NCBI GenBank assembly: GCA_026929865.2
Contig: CM049395.1
Span: 15,578,001 to 15,642,000, forward strand
Direction: 5' to 3'
Source of the DNA: Hyperoplus lanceolatus
Taxonomy: Eukaryota; Chordata; Actinopteri; Uranoscopiformes; Ammodytidae
DNA: 64,000 nucleotides
Shown here: positions 51,926 to 64,000 of the stretch, piece by piece
Layout: each line of letters opens with the position of its first letter
Position numbering within the stretch: the first letter of the stretch is position 1
Made by a program: the position numbers and the translations under genes
The notes under the pieces: generated by a model
The model's database searches: none
Told to the model about the DNA's origin: nothing
The model's input: only the letters and a program-made list of their open reading frames with translations

Positions 51926-53088
51926 TAACTTACTGTTTTAAAGTCTCACATTTGGGTGTGGTCAAAAATATGTTTGTTTCACCTGTAACCTCATCCAACA
52001 ATGATGTCATGGCACCCTAGAGCACAACTGTATGTCACTGCAGCCATATGAGGTCAGCAGAGGGGGGCGTAAGGATGGTTTTTTTAAGGATAATTTAATA
52101 AAGTAAACATTTGATTAGGTTTATTTAAAATTTAATTGTGTTTAATAGTTTAACTTTGACAAGTTCAACAATAATGATGTTAGCAACTTAACTTACTTCT
52201 ATTTACTGAATAAAATTAAGAAATAAAAACTGTGTAATTGAGTATAATTGAAACATTAAGTCCAAAAGAATGGAAGATAGATAAGTTAAATAGCATTGCT
52301 TTACACCTCAAGAAATAAATAGTTCCCAAAATCCAATGAGCGATGTCATCTTTTTTCTATTTCTGAGTGCAGAAATCTCAATCATAACAAGTGATCACCA
52401 GAGAACAAGAGTTCAACCTCACAATCCATACTCTGCTTCCCTCATCACACTGTCTTCATCTTGACAGTGTTTTGTCACTTTGCTGCGCAGAGTGCATGTA
52501 GATCGATACCTCGGCTGTTAGCGAGGCCTCGTGTGTGAAACCGCAGACAGCTCGGAGATCTCCTGACTGTCTTGTTGCTGATTGCACATCACTGTCTATT
52601 AATGTCATCCTCACAACCCAAGAACAATGACAGACATGTTCTAAGTAGTCTCCCAATAAAGCAGAAGTTAAACAATTGTTGAAATACTACAGAACCTCTT
52701 AACGTGCCATGAAGTCTGTTACTGCAACTTATGACTGTTAGGCACACACAGATTATTCTGTTTGTGAGCTGTAGAGTGGTTTGCAGAGTTATCCTTAAGT
52801 GAAGAGTAAACATTGAATGACAGCAAGGTGTTTAAATACTGAAGACATCACAAAATACAACCAAGCTCAAGCTCTGTTCATTTGTTGTTTTTGTTTTTTT
52901 CTGCCATAAAATATAATTAACATGTTCAGTCTTTGAACAGTTTCAACAAACCAAAAAAAAACAAAAAATTCCATTTAATTAATACGGTCTTTGTGATTTT
53001 CAGGCTTTATTAGGTCAAACTTTGATCCACTCTGAAGAATGGACACGCAAACTCAGGAATGAAGGTTATATTTTGTGACTTTAGCTTG
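51926..53088. other. intergenic, nothing recognised
   Basis: AT-rich DNA without supportable features. Confidence 0.45.
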
Positions 53089-53097
53089 GTGTAGATG

Positions 53098-53471
53098 TAG
53101 CCTGGTGCTACCAGACCATCGTACTTCATTTCATTTTTACAGAATGTTTGGCAGTGCTGTAATTGGCAAACGTTCACTCATGGAGGCGGGTGTCTGTTAA
53201 AGTTTAAAACTATTGGATCTGCCCAGTGCCACTCTGGATTAGCCAACCAATCGCATAACGTTTGGTCGTCAAGTGTGTCATGAGCCGGCTTCTGGCAACT
53301 GAAACTGAAGCGCGACTTCGACGTCATCGTTCTCAGCCACTCGCTCTGTTCGCTGATTGGACCGGCTGTCGAATCTCTGGCAAAACTGGGAAATGGGCTG
53401 TACACCCAGACTGACTACTGAGGGGAAAATAAAATTTGGCCGGAAGTAGGCGGGCGGGCGGAGCCAGGCTA
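53098..53471. mobile_element. MITE, 374 bp, with 9-bp direct target duplication
   Basis: The element starts tagcctgg and ends ccaggcta, flanked on both sides by the 9-mer gtgtagatg (53089-53097 and 53472-53480). A 9-bp duplication suggests a Mutator-like or hAT-like transposase in trans. The intact duplication means the insertion has not been disturbed since. The right half is GC-rich. No coding. Confidence 0.82.
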
Positions 53472-53480
53472 GTGTAGATG

Positions 53481-54039
53481 CACATTCATTGAAACAAAAG
53501 CCAGACAAATGCCCTGGATGAAAACGTGGTAAATCCATTTTGGAGAAAATCGAAACACTAGGTCACGTTCAAATAGGCCTAATAATATATTTGATTTTGT
53601 CGTAAAAAATGTCTAGTTTTTAATTTCTAGCAGGATTTTGCTCAGCAAATATGAAGTCAAGTTGCAATTAGATTTCAAGCAAAGTCAATTATATACAGTA
53701 TACAGTATATATCTGTCTTTATATATATAGATATATATATCTATATATATACGCTATAGTCCGACCTCTTCTGAAGAAACCTACACTGGATCCTCTTATT
53801 TTAAGTAAATTAAGACCAATTTTAAACATACCTTTTTTTAAATCGAAATTGGTCATTCAATAGTACAGATATACTTGTATAGTTTTGAGAATATTATCCA
53901 TGGTGATGTATTAATGGCATTTCAGATGAATGTCTTTTATATGAAGAAAGTGGAAACAGCCTCAGGCAAGAACCTAACTGGTTCCAATGTTTCATTCAAT
54001 TTACATGCCGCTTATTGGGGCAGATAAACAGCAATCACA
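53481..54039. other. intergenic; AT palindrome at 53700
   Basis: Contains a TA-rich inverted stretch (atatatagatatatatatct) at 53722-53750. Nothing else. Confidence 0.4.
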
Positions 54040-55020
54040 ATATGCATTTTCATTGTTACGCAGGCGATACACAACTTTACGTTCCTTTAACTGGTAATAA
54101 TACAGACCAACCCCCCCCTGTCATGGCTTGTCTCTCATACATTAAATACTGGATGTCACAAAATGTCCTGTAACTTAATGACTCCATATCTGAGGTCCTT
54201 CTTTCTGGCCCCTCTGACCTGACTGAAACTCTTCAAAAGCATCTAGGTAACATGTCAGTGAACTTCAAACACTCTGCCATCAATCTCTGTATATTCTTTG
54301 ATCCTGATCTCTGCTTTGAAACACAAATTACTAATGTTCCCTCCAAATTCGAAACATTGACAAATTACAATGTTTTCTTTTTTTATTATAAGGACCTGGA
54401 AATAGTTATTCATGCTCTTATGGCATCACCTCTATAAATGACTGTAATTCCCTTTACTCAGGGCTCATAAATCCATCCCCCGTCTCCATTTAATCCAAAA
54501 CTCAGGTGCAAGACTGTTGACCAAAACAAAGACACATGTTCATATCACGCCCATCAGCCACTTCACTGACTCCATGATGTTAGGTACAGGATTGTTTTGA
54601 ATCTTCTCCTAATCACTTTTAAAGCACTGCATGGCGTAGCACCCTCCTACAGTACATTACTGAACTGCTCGTGCCTTATGACCCCGCTGCCTGCTGCCTG
54701 CATTCCTCTAACAGAATCCTTCTTGAAGTCCCAGGAACCTGCACTAAAACTAAAGGTAACCAAGCTCTCTGTGTTTGAGTCCCACCTGAGGAACTAAGGC
54801 TGGCAAACTCAGTTTACACTTTTAAATCACTCCTCAAAAATCACCTTTACAGGACAGCCTTTTTCATTGTAAATCTTCATGTATCATCATTCCTCATCAT
54901 TCTGTCTCTAATATGTTTTTGTTGTTTTGTTGTTGACCCTGACTACTGTTTTGATCTTGTTGATGTTAAGCACTTTGTAACTATGTTTTTATACAATGCA
55001 AATACAATTATTATATATTT
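54040..55020 (+). pseudogene. degenerate LINE reverse transcriptase fragment
   Basis: Decayed frames on the + strand still show the palm relic (ggcgatacacaactttacgt, reading GDTQLYV-like at 54064) and later the C-terminal signature: an LIQNSGARLLTKTK-like stretch near 54495, a SHFTDSM-like block and LLLITFKALHGVAPSYSTLL (from 54600). Many stops and frameshifts. It resembles the L2/Rex-group C-terminus seen at 23545, but is older. Confidence 0.7.
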
Positions 55021-55077
55021 TATATTGACACTCCCATTCACACACTCAAACACCCTTGTATACCTTGTTTACATCTG

Positions 55078-55079
<2 letters not shown>

Positions 55080-55164
<85 letters not shown>
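55080..55164. repeat. (AC)n microsatellite
   Basis: AC tract of about 85 bases at the 3' edge of the LINE relic. Confidence 0.96.
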
Positions 55165-55167
<3 letters not shown>

Positions 55168-58100
55168 TTATATAAACTGAAGTAAAAAAAATGTGACTCA
55201 CTTGTGTGACTGGAAATGAAACAATATGAACAACAGTCGTGGTTAATTATCATCATTACACGAACATGAGGATGAAAAGATGACTGAGTGTCACCTTTAT
55301 GGTTTCCAAGGACACGGCTTTGCTTTCACTGTAAACTATGCCCCGTCTCCACTAAAACTATTAGTATGAAACGCAGCCATGTACACATCTCAGGCTTCGC
55401 CCCTTTCAATGAATGACCGAGGTGCTGTTTATTTTCCAGTCCGCCTTTGTTTTGTTATTTTAAGCACCATGTCTGTCAGCCATAGTGTAATTATATGGAG
55501 ACAGAGACACAGGAGGGGGGGAGGCGTTGGAGACAGCCTTCTCTTTCAGCTGCTGTGAGCCGCGACCAGTAGCGCCTGAAGCTGCTCGCCTCTTGAATAG
55601 CAGCCAAGAGACTCTTCGACTCCCGTTTAACCCCTTAGATCATCCAAACAGCCCTTTCTGCCACTTCACCTGACAGTCATGGAAAGTGACTGACGCACAG
55701 TTAATGGAAGGGTTTTTTCATGAACTAAGTATTTTTGCAGTAATTATCCGTCATGTCTCAAAATAACACAACTTATGTCCCATTATTAGATCGATTTGCT
55801 GCTTGTTTCTAAGGTGACAGTTAAATGTACTCATTCCTCTGTCGCAAGAAATTAAATCAATATTTCGCTGTCACTCCCACAAACACTTACACAGGAGCGA
55901 ATACAAGTACACCGTGTCAGGATAACATGTAAAAACATCTTTTACCCTCATCTTCCAAGACACTTAAAATACATTACTCTATAAGTAATTCCTATACTCC
56001 TAGCAGTGGACAGGAATGCACTGTATTGGTGAAGAGTCATTTGTGGGACAAGAAGAAAGATTTTGAGGGAGTATTTCCATTTTATGCAACTTTATACATG
56101 TAATTCTGCTTCATTTATCCAACAGCTTGAGTTTCTTTTCAGATACAATTTCTCATTCCCTTCCCGTCCAGTGAAAACCACTTTTCACCAAAATCTGTTG
56201 ATTTTGAATATTTGCATTCAGTTAGAGATTGTTTTATAGAAATTCTCCCACTTTGTGAGCTAAATACACAATTTAAACCCCCTTTGATCACCGATATAAC
56301 ACATTTACACAAAGATCATTTTAGAGATACTTACATGGTGCTTACAGGAGAGCCACACTACAAAAGTGTGATGATCTCATAAAATATTATGCTTTGATGT
56401 AGATTAAATTACCGAACAGAATAAAAAGTAGTCCAAATGAGGTGAGGTTTAAAAAAGAACATGAGGACATCTCTACACATGGTTGTTTCCAAATGATTTG
56501 GGTTAATTTCAGAACGATCCCTGCTGTCTGCTACATAATGTGTTTATATTCTACTAATTTGTTTTGCCAGATACCAAGACTACGACCCTTTCCTAACCTT
56601 AACCCAATATTTTGAGTTGTTAATCCTGTTTTCTTTGTCCAGGGTGGATATTAAAGGGTAAACAAACAAAATAATGTGAATGTCTTGCGGAGGCATTCAG
56701 TAGAAATGTGTCCTCATAATAAATCAATGCATTTGTTTTCTACACAATGTTTTGACATTGTAGAATGTTTAGTTTATGAACATCATTTTAGAGGACAGGG
56801 TTGTCGGAACTGATCACGGTGGTATTATAGCTCATATGGTTGCAACTACAGTACATGTATTTGGCTGTACTGCATGAAGCTACATCTGACATTAAAATGA
56901 ATATTTAAGCATGAAGAAAGGATGTATTGTTTTCAAAGACAATGCAACTCGTGCAAAACGCTTTTTTTTCATTATTATTATTGTTGTACAGGGAAGTATA
57001 GCCATTCGAAATTCAACTATTCAGGTTGTCAAGAGCTTGGGATAAGCCTTTGAAAACAATATGGCAAACATATGCCAGAATAAACAAGTTAACTGCTGTT
57101 ATTCCGTGTTGAGTCATTGGTACAATAAATTGTTCTTGGTTCTCTTATCATTCACGTACATCCCTCTCCAGTAAATGAAAATATGACGATGAATGTATAG
57201 ACCAAAGCTTAGTTTGCATTTTGATGTTGACTTTTAATATTTATTTAATAATAATAATGTAGTTTCCAGCTTTATCTACTGTAGTGTGGACCTGGTCTCT
57301 GAGGAGCTATGCAGAACCTAATTTCCTGATCGTTTAATATTGCTAAACGTTGAATCGGTTATCTCATACAAAACACACTCCCGTACATATTGAGTTAACA
57401 TCAATCAAGAGTTAAATAACCGAAAGAAAGCTTTAATCTATGTGTTTCTGGAATGAAATCTCATTGCCTTTTACAGTTTTGAAACAGTGAAAATGTATAC
57501 AACATATGGCGGTTAGATGGTCCAATGGTGGTTAGTGTAAATATCATGCCTGGTTATCCTAGCACAGAGCCACACCACACAGACAATAGTTACACATCCA
57601 TAACAAGGAACAATTCGGCCCAGAGACAAAACAATCAAGTATCAAACCAGCTCCCCTTCTGCTTTCAATTTGTTATTGTTCACAGTCTCACAGATAAAAG
57701 GTTTCCCTTTACCAAAACTTGCATTTACAAAAAATACCACCGGGGAAACAAGTAAGAAAATCACAACGTAATCAATGTATGACTTGACTTTTCTTCTTCT
57801 TTGAGAGGTCTAAATGTTTTCCATATTGTGGGACTCGCTAAATGGATGCAGGAAATGCTGTCACTCCACTCTGCTTTCCAAACTTCCAGAATGAGGTTTT
57901 GGCTTGGGCAGATGCCAGTGAGGTAGATTCCAGTGCGGTACCGAACCCTGCTCAGGTTTCCTCTCGCTGGGAGACAGACTGTAGGAGTCTCCGCCCTGCC
58001 TTTATTCACCAGCCTTAGATGAACACAGTTTTTTTCCTGGTACTGTCCATTCAGATCATCTCAGATCTTGTGTGAAACCAAACGTGCGTAGTCGTATCAT

Positions 58101-60122
58101 TTTCTTCATGCTACTAAACTGACCCCAAGGCATCCAACAAGCCCATTTTATCCTATTGCAAACCAAAACTTCTGTAAACTCATTGCCGGAATGCAAATAA
58201 TCTAAACAGTTGATGATGTTTTTAGCTGAAAGAAGACGAACTGAAGTGGATTCTGCAAGGGGAGCATGACTCAAAAACGCAGAAAACATGAACGTAATGA
58301 GAAGAAATCCTGCAGATACAGGATGTTTTCGCCAACTCTGCGGATTACTCTGGCAGCCTCTGAAGCACTGGGCTGGGCCTGTCAGATGTCCCAGTGTTGG
58401 AAATCCTATAAACAGCGTTTAAAGCTGACAGGAATCAGTGTAAAGAATGAGCCTTTGGTTACACCCTAACAAACCTGACAACATCGTAGGTCAAACTTGT
58501 CAGTTTATTTAGAGACTAGTTCATCTGTTCCTTAAAACTCTGTGAGGGAACAAAAAAGGGAAATCGTGATGTGAACTAAACCACATTAGTGTATTCTAAA
58601 AAGTTCAATTACAATGTTAGTTTAGCTTGTTGCAATACCAGTAGGCTACTCGCTTATTACAACTTAACACAATGTATAGCATTGACAAATTAACATTTCG
58701 ACTGGATGATTTGTGATGGATTAAAGGTAAGGGCTTCATCAACGTCATTACAAGTCATGGGATCACCAATGTCTTCAACATCTAATAGCTGTGTGAATCT
58801 GCTGGTGTTGCTCGATACAACATTGAGAAAATCCTGAAAGCATCAGGATTAAGCTTCTGGGGACCGTGAATGTCTACGCAAAATGTTTGCAATCCATCCA
58901 GTATTTGTCTCTGGATGGATGCTTAGCATATTTGCTGAGTGTGGCTGGTAATGAATATGGCCTTTGCAGCATACAACATGTTGTTTGCACTTCTACTTGC
59001 AGAACAAAATGCCTTAAAAAATAGTCTAAAAATTGGAGTTGTTCCAAAATCTTTCTTTTGACAACCCCTTTTTGCACATTTCACCTTTTTCTGCATTGTA
59101 AAGCCGATTTTGATATTGGTAATAGAATATAAAATTGATTGTGAAGTCTTTTGTCTGTCTGTTCCGTTCAAACAGCATTCCTTGAAATAGTCTTACCGAC
59201 TCATAACAAATAATGGACCAGCTCTAAAGCCTTCATCTTTCTAAGTATAATTCCGGCTGCTCTCACCAGCTGTTCACATGTCATCTAAAAACTGTGGCAT
59301 CAGCATCATTGGCTGTGGAGACTACGCTGTGGCTATGCTGAAGCCACAAAGCCTTATTGTGCGACCTCCTCTTGAAGCAGTCAGAGGTATACAGACATTT
59401 CTCATCTCTCTCCTCTTTGTCTCAAGCGAGGTGTTAAAAACAGAAATAAAAGGGTGGAACTGAGAGGTCTCACTTTCAGCTCATCATATTGAAAAGACCA
59501 GATAAAACTGCATTGTTTTCTTTGCAGCAGTAACCAGATAGCCTTTCAAAAAGGAACGTTTTGGGAGTTGAACAAGACATCAGCGAGCGAAGCATCAGAT
59601 CAAATTAAAGTCCCAGCGCTTGTGCTCTGCTCTGAAGTGTATTAATGAGGATTCTCTGGTTCTTTGTGTGAAGCTGTCAATCAAACGGAGGTGGAGGTGA
59701 GAAAGCTCTGTCGGCCTGTCAGTGTGCAAGTGTTGCAGGTACTAGCCTGAGCCCTGAAGGCAACATTACTACGACTACTGATGTTCTCAAGACTGTTAGA
59801 GGAGTTGTCAACACATGCCCTGCAGTGCAAAAGTTGGCCTTGGCTGCTGCTTTAAAGTCAGACTCCCACCCCCCCCCCCCCCCCCTTTGTAGCTCAAAGT
59901 TTTGTTCAGGTATGCTGGAAAGTCCTTAACATCAACACTTTCTCAAAACCTAAAGAGCACCAATGTTCCCACCGAAATTAGGAGCAAACCACATAAATGT
60001 TGGTATAAGGTTGCAATAAGATACATCTACAAATTAAATACTGAACATATACAGTACATACTTATCTTTTACATAGGCCTACATTTTTAAGATTATTACC
60101 TTATATAGTTTTTGGTGCATTT
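55165..60122. other. intergenic, nothing recognised
   Basis: Five kilobases of AT-rich DNA with no exon, RNA gene or repeat I can name, except a C-run at 59869-59885. It may contain non-coding regulatory DNA for smad6 or the next gene; that cannot be judged from this sequence alone. Confidence 0.45.
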
Positions 60123-60556
60123 CAGAATCAGAATCAGCTTTATTGGCCAGGTTTGCGTAAACAAACAAGGAATTTGACTTCAGTCACCATTTGCTCTCCA
60201 AGTACAACATTCACTAAAAATATAAAAAATACTGTTAAGTAAACAGTATTACAAATTTACAAAATGAATACACAGCAACAATTCAAGAATTCGAAGGGGG
60301 CAGAAATGGTATATCAGTCAGTTAGTGATTAAGTATATTTAAATATAAATATATACGGTCAGAGTAAACCAGACAGTGATGGAGGTGCAGATGGCAGACT
60401 GAATGATGGTGGAGTAGAAGGTGATCAGCAGCTCTTTTGGCAGATTAAACTTCCCTAATTGTCGCAGAAAGTAAAACCTCTGCTGAGCCTTTTTCCGGAC
60501 GGAGTCAATGTGGGGATATCATTTTAGGTCCTGTGAAATGGTTGTTCCCAGGAACA
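60123..60556 (-). pseudogene. antisense LINE fragment, reverse transcriptase C-terminus
   Basis: The minus strand from 60556 reads FLGTTISQDLK, a frameshift, then HIDSVRKKAQQRFYFLRQL and KFNLPKELLITFYSTIIQS, AICTSITVWF, a motif string typical of the end of a fish LINE ORF2. It then jumps to the 3' end at 60123 (complement of cagaatcagaatcagcttta), so an internal deletion is likely. Clade not assigned. Confidence 0.7.
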
Positions 60557-60859
60557 GTTTTTTCAGTGCATTTACCAAAGACATGCCATCGCTCCTACTC
60601 TGAGTCCAGGCTAATAATTCAAGCGTTCAAATCATTCTTACAAAGCATTTTCTCATAAATTCTTTGTTGCAACCCTTATATACCTAGTTACTTGAAAGAC
60701 CACACCATGTGTCTTTGCATCTATGGTCAATTTAATGTTAAAACTTGAATGTGTTGAATGGATTTGTTCTTCCATCCAGTCAGCCATTGGCATCCACTCT
60801 TTACATTACAGTTACTGCAAAGTTACAGTTACTTTTTAACCTGAATTGAAAAAAAAAAT
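60557..60859. other. intergenic, nothing recognised
   Basis: No supported feature. Confidence 0.4.
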
Positions 60860-61065
60860 CTGGTGTTAATATACAGCCTCACCTCTGTAAACTGATATGT
60901 AAACACAGGGTATGTAACTAAAGGGAGCCCACCGTAGCTAGCAACATGCCTGTTTACAGAGCCTAGGCTTTGAATTAACAATGGATTCTTTTTTCAGCAC
61001 AAACGCCATCCAGACAGGTAGTGTACCGCGAGGAGATATTCACTGATTTAAAAAAAGAACAAGGT
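60860..61065. repeat. partial relative of the 17837 fold-back element
   Basis: Shares atctggtgttaatatacagc, gggtatgtaactaaa, cccaccgtagctagcaacat and gcctgtttacagag with 17930-18070. It ends in gaggagatattcactgattt, the inverse of the start of the other copy. Confidence 0.7.
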
Positions 61066-61344
61066 ACTCATCTTATCGCAAAAGGAAAAACATTGTTTAA
61101 TGTACTGCAGGATCAACACTGCATACAAAAAATATACTTTTGATACCAACTTCAAAAAAAAATTCTGGTGTCTGTCACTTTGAATAACCTTTAATACATG
61201 TGATTATCTTTTAACATCATGTAGAGCAGACAGGACACGTTTGGTTTCATAAATAAAAACATGTTAAATTTATGCAAAACAAAAAACAAGACTAACGTGG
61301 GAAATTACATTGTGGCTGAAATAAAGCATTTGATTCTTCGTGCT

Positions 61345-61637
61345 GTAGGCAGGCCCGGTTCTAGACAGTTAGATTTGGGTGGGCCTGTAGAAATTTTAGG
61401 TGGGCACACTGGGCAGAGAGATCGAAGATGCAAGCGCGCGCAGAGCGCGCGAGCCGAAATTTTTAGCCCTTGTAAGATCTCTATGTCTGCTTTTTGGCAC
61501 ATTTACTGTGAATTGTGTAAAACACAATATGCAAATAAACTTTGAGTGTTGCTGTGTGGGAGATTTGATTCTTGCATGTTTTTTTCCCCAAATGTTTATG
61601 AAAAACATATAATATACATTATATACAACATAATGTA
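61345..61637. mobile_element. left part of a DNA transposon split by the LINE
   Basis: Begins caggcccggttctagaca and carries gggtgggcctg, a gcgcgcgcagagcgcgcgag GC hairpin and a conserved-looking tttactgtgaattgtgtaaaa segment, the texture of a dispersed fish DNA element. A matching part (ctaggggggtccgggggtat) appears at 63748 after the inserted LINE. Superfamily not assigned. Confidence 0.45.
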
Positions 61638-63567
61638 GGGAAGCCGTCCGACTGAAGAAGGAGTGCTTCCGGGATATGTTATCTCGGGGGACTCCTGAGG
61701 CAGTTGCAAGGTACCGACAGGCCCGAAGGGCTGCAGCTTCTGCCGTGTCAGAGGCAAAGCAGCGGGTGTGGGAGAAGTTCGGAGAAACCATGGAGAAGGA
61801 CTTGCGGTCGGCACCAAAGTGTTTCTGGAAGACCGTCCGGCACCTCAGGAGGAGGAAGCGGGGAACCATCCAAGCTGTGTACAGTAAGGATGGGACGCTG
61901 TTGACCTCAACTGAGGAGGTAGTCGGTCGGTGGAAAGAGCACTTTGAGGAACTCCTGAATCCGACTAACACGCCCTCTATGTTGGAGGCAGAGCTGGAGG
62001 CTGATGGGGGATCATCGTCAATTTCCCTGGTGGAAGTCACTGAGGTAGTCAAACAACTCCACAGTGGCAAAGCCCCGGGGGTTGATGAGATCCGTCCAGA
62101 AATGCTGAAAGCAATGGGTGTGGAAGGGCTGTCTTGGAAGACACGCCTCTTCAACATTGCGTGGAAGTCGGGTACAGTGCCGAAGGAGTGCCAGACCGGG
62201 GTGGTGGTTCCTATTTTTAAAAAGGGGGACCAGAGAGTGTGTGCCAACTACCGGGGTATCACACTTCTCAGCCTTCCCGGCAAAGTCTACTCCAAGGTGC
62301 TGGAAAGGAGGGTTCGGCCGATAGTCGAACCTCAGATTGAAGAGGAACAATGCGGATTCCGTCCTGGCCGTGGAACAACGGACCAGCTCTTCACTCTCGC
62401 AAGGATCCTAGAGGGAGCTTGGGAGTTTGCTCATCCAGTCTACATGTGTTTTGTAGATCTGGAGAAGGCTAATGACCGGGTTCCCCGGCCGGGAGATACT
62501 GTGGGGGGTGCTGCGGGAGTATGGGGTGAGGGTGTCTCTTCTCAGGGCCATCCAATCTCTGTACGCTCAAAGCGAGAGCTGTGTACGGGTTCTCGGTAGT
62601 AAGTCAGACTCGTTTCCGGTGGGGGTTGGCCTCCGCCAGGGCTGCGCTTTATCACCAATCCTGTTTTATGTTTTATTTATGGACAGGATATCAAGGCGTA
62701 GTCGTGGTGGGGAGGGGTTGCAGTTTGGTGGTCTGAAGATCTCATCTCTGCTGTTTGCGGATGATGTGGTTCTGATGGCATCATTGGCCTGTGACCTTCA
62801 GCTCTCATTGGATCGGTTTGCCGAGTGTGAAGCGGTTGGGATGAGGATCAGCACCTCTAAATCTGAGGCCATGGTGCTCAGCAGGAAACCGATGGATTGT
62901 CTACTACAGGTAGGGAATGAGTCCTTACCCCAAGTGAAGGAGTTCAAGTACCTCGGGGTCTTGTTTGCGAGTGAGGGAACAATGGAGCGTGAGATTGGCC
63001 GTAGAATCGAAGCAGCAGGGGCGGTTTTGCACTCGCTTTACCGCACTGTTGTGACGAAAAGAGAGCTGAGTCGTAAGGCAAAGCTTTCGATCTACCGGGC
63101 GATCTTTGTTCCTACCCTCACCTATGGTCATGAAGGCTGGGTAATGACCGAAAGAACGAGATCGCGGGTACAAGCGGCCGAAATGGGCTTTCTCAGGAGG
63201 GTGGCTGGCGTCTCCCTTAGAGATAGGGTGAGAAGCTCAGTCATTCGTGAGGAACTCGGGGCAGAGCCGCTACTCCTTTGCGTTGAAAGGAGCCAGTTGA
63301 GGTGGTTCGGGCATCTGGTAAGGATGCCCCCAGGGCGCCTCCCTAGGGAGGTGTTACAGGAGCGTCCAGCTGGGAGGAGGCCTCGGGGAAGACCCAGGAC
63401 TAGATGGAGAGATTATATTTCCACGCTGGCCTGGGAACGCCTCGGGATCCCCCAGTCAGAGCTGGTTGAGGTGGCCCGGGAAAGAGAAGTTTGGGGTTCC
63501 CTGCTCAAGCTGCTGCCCCCACGACCCGATTTCGGATAAGCGGCTGAAGATGATGATGATGATGATG
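61638..63567 (+). mobile_element. 5'-truncated RTE-like LINE with 13-bp target-site duplication
   Basis: Bounded by the identical 13-mer acaacataatgta at 61625-61637 and 63568-63580. It contains the reverse transcriptase and C-terminal part of a LINE ORF, a very short 3' untranslated part (28 bases after the stop) and a (GAT)n tail. The extremely short 3' part ending in tandem repeats fits the RTE group, but other clades are possible. The endonuclease domain is missing (5' truncation). One frameshift separates it from an intact frame, so the insertion is young. Confidence 0.88.
61640..63539 (+). pseudogene. LINE reverse transcriptase, one frameshift
   Basis: A non-LTR reverse transcriptase in two overlapping frames. 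The first (61640 to about 62488) has EAVRLKKECFRDML, a VVGRWKEHFEELLNPTN block, SGKAPGVDEIRPEMLK, GVVVPIFKKGDQR, YRGITLLSLPGKVYSKVLER, EEQCGFRPGRGTTDQLF and MCFVDLEKANDRVPR. A one-base gain near 62486-62492 shifts the frame. The second frame continues EILWGVLREYGV, GLRQGCALSPILF, the catalytic FADD at 62754-62765, VKEFKYLGVLF and the C-terminal RWRDYISTLAWERLGIP, ending at TAA 63537-63539. The usual LEKAFDR reads LEKANDR here. Confidence 0.9.
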
Positions 63568-63580
63568 ACAACATAATGTA

Positions 63581-64000
63581 TCTTTTTTTTAATTGTAGGC
63601 AGCCTGAGCTGATTGAAGAGAAAGCTTTGGGACTGGGCAACCTGGATGGTGGTAGTCCAGAGCTATATACTATTCACACCACTTTCCACTATTGCCTCTG
63701 ATGTCGAAATGGGTGAAAATAATAGCCAGCCAAGGTCACAACCCTGCTAGGGGGGTCCGGGGGTATGCCCCCCCGGGAGATTTTTTTTTACCTTTTTAAA
63801 GTGAAATGCATGAATCTGTTGCACTTTGAGAGGAAAATTAAGAGGCTAAATCTGAGGAATTTTGGGTGAACAAATAATTTGGAGACACTGGGTCGGATGA
63901 ATTAGAAGCTATTGAAGAAAGACACATGGATTTTCCATAGAAATATAAATTAGAAATAAAATATTATGCAGGATCCTCTGGGATGGGCTTGGAGCTCTTT
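63581..64000. other. window end: probable continuation of the split DNA element
   Basis: Contains gctaggggggtccgggggta and tgcccccccgggagattttt at 63746-63786, a motif common at the ends of some animal DNA transposons. No genes. Confidence 0.4.

Noticed and set aside
58266..58469. 67-codon frame as a small gene
   Set aside because: Only an ATG-to-stop stretch; no homology, no flanking exon signals.
61396..62247. 283-codon frame on the minus strand
   Set aside because: Antisense shadow of the LINE reverse transcriptase; the + frame has the family motifs and this one has none.

Overview
The window is vertebrate nuclear DNA, almost certainly from a ray-finned (teleost) fish, probably a percomorph. 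The evidence is spliced genes with GT-AG introns, long (CA)n/(GT)n microsatellites, Tc1-type transposons, fish-type LINE fragments and many short non-autonomous DNA transposons. Nothing bacterial, viral or CRISPR-like is present, and no tRNA or rRNA gene was recognised.

Only two protein-coding genes can be supported, both on the + strand. (1) Positions 173-526 hold the last two coding exons of tmem208 (ER membrane protein of the SND targeting route), followed by its 3'UTR and a poly(A) signal at 1095. (2) A complete four-exon inhibitory Smad, smad6 (a or b paralogue not resolved), spans 22742-45530 and encodes about 521 residues. Its exons are 22742-23498, 26091-26144, 26545-26622 and 44854-45530, all joined in phase 1. 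A short upstream ORF ends 8 bases before its start codon, and a poly(A) signal lies at 45841. Smad6 dampens BMP/TGF-beta signalling: the N-terminal and MH2 domains bind receptors and Smads, and the PPxY linker motif recruits Smurf-type ubiquitin ligases.

Layout: 0.2-1.1 kb, tmem208 end. 1.1-22 kb, intergenic and repeat-rich: terminal-inverted-repeat elements at 3.7-4.6, 5.8-6.0 and 11.9-13.5 kb; a Tc1 deletion derivative at 7.1-7.9 kb; a fold-back element at 17.8-20.2 kb; LINE remains at 20.8-21.4 kb. 22-45.9 kb, smad6, with an L2-like LINE just after exon 1 and an 18.2-kb third intron that holds two inverted DNA-transposon pairs. 45.9-64 kb, intergenic: a rearranged Tc1 element at 46.8 kb, a short element with a 9-bp target duplication at 53.1 kb, LINE fragments at 54 and 60.1 kb, and a young LINE (RTE-like) at 61.6-63.6 kb with a 13-bp target-site duplication and nearly intact reverse transcriptase.

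I found no convincing new multi-gene system. The observations most worth a second look are the Tc1 derivative that keeps an open frame joining the DNA-binding end to the C-terminal tail, the serine-rich insertion inside the Smad6 MH2 domain, the smad6 uORF, the large palindrome near 19.6 kb, and the recent LINE insertion. Family names of repeats come from recognised motifs only; no database search was possible.
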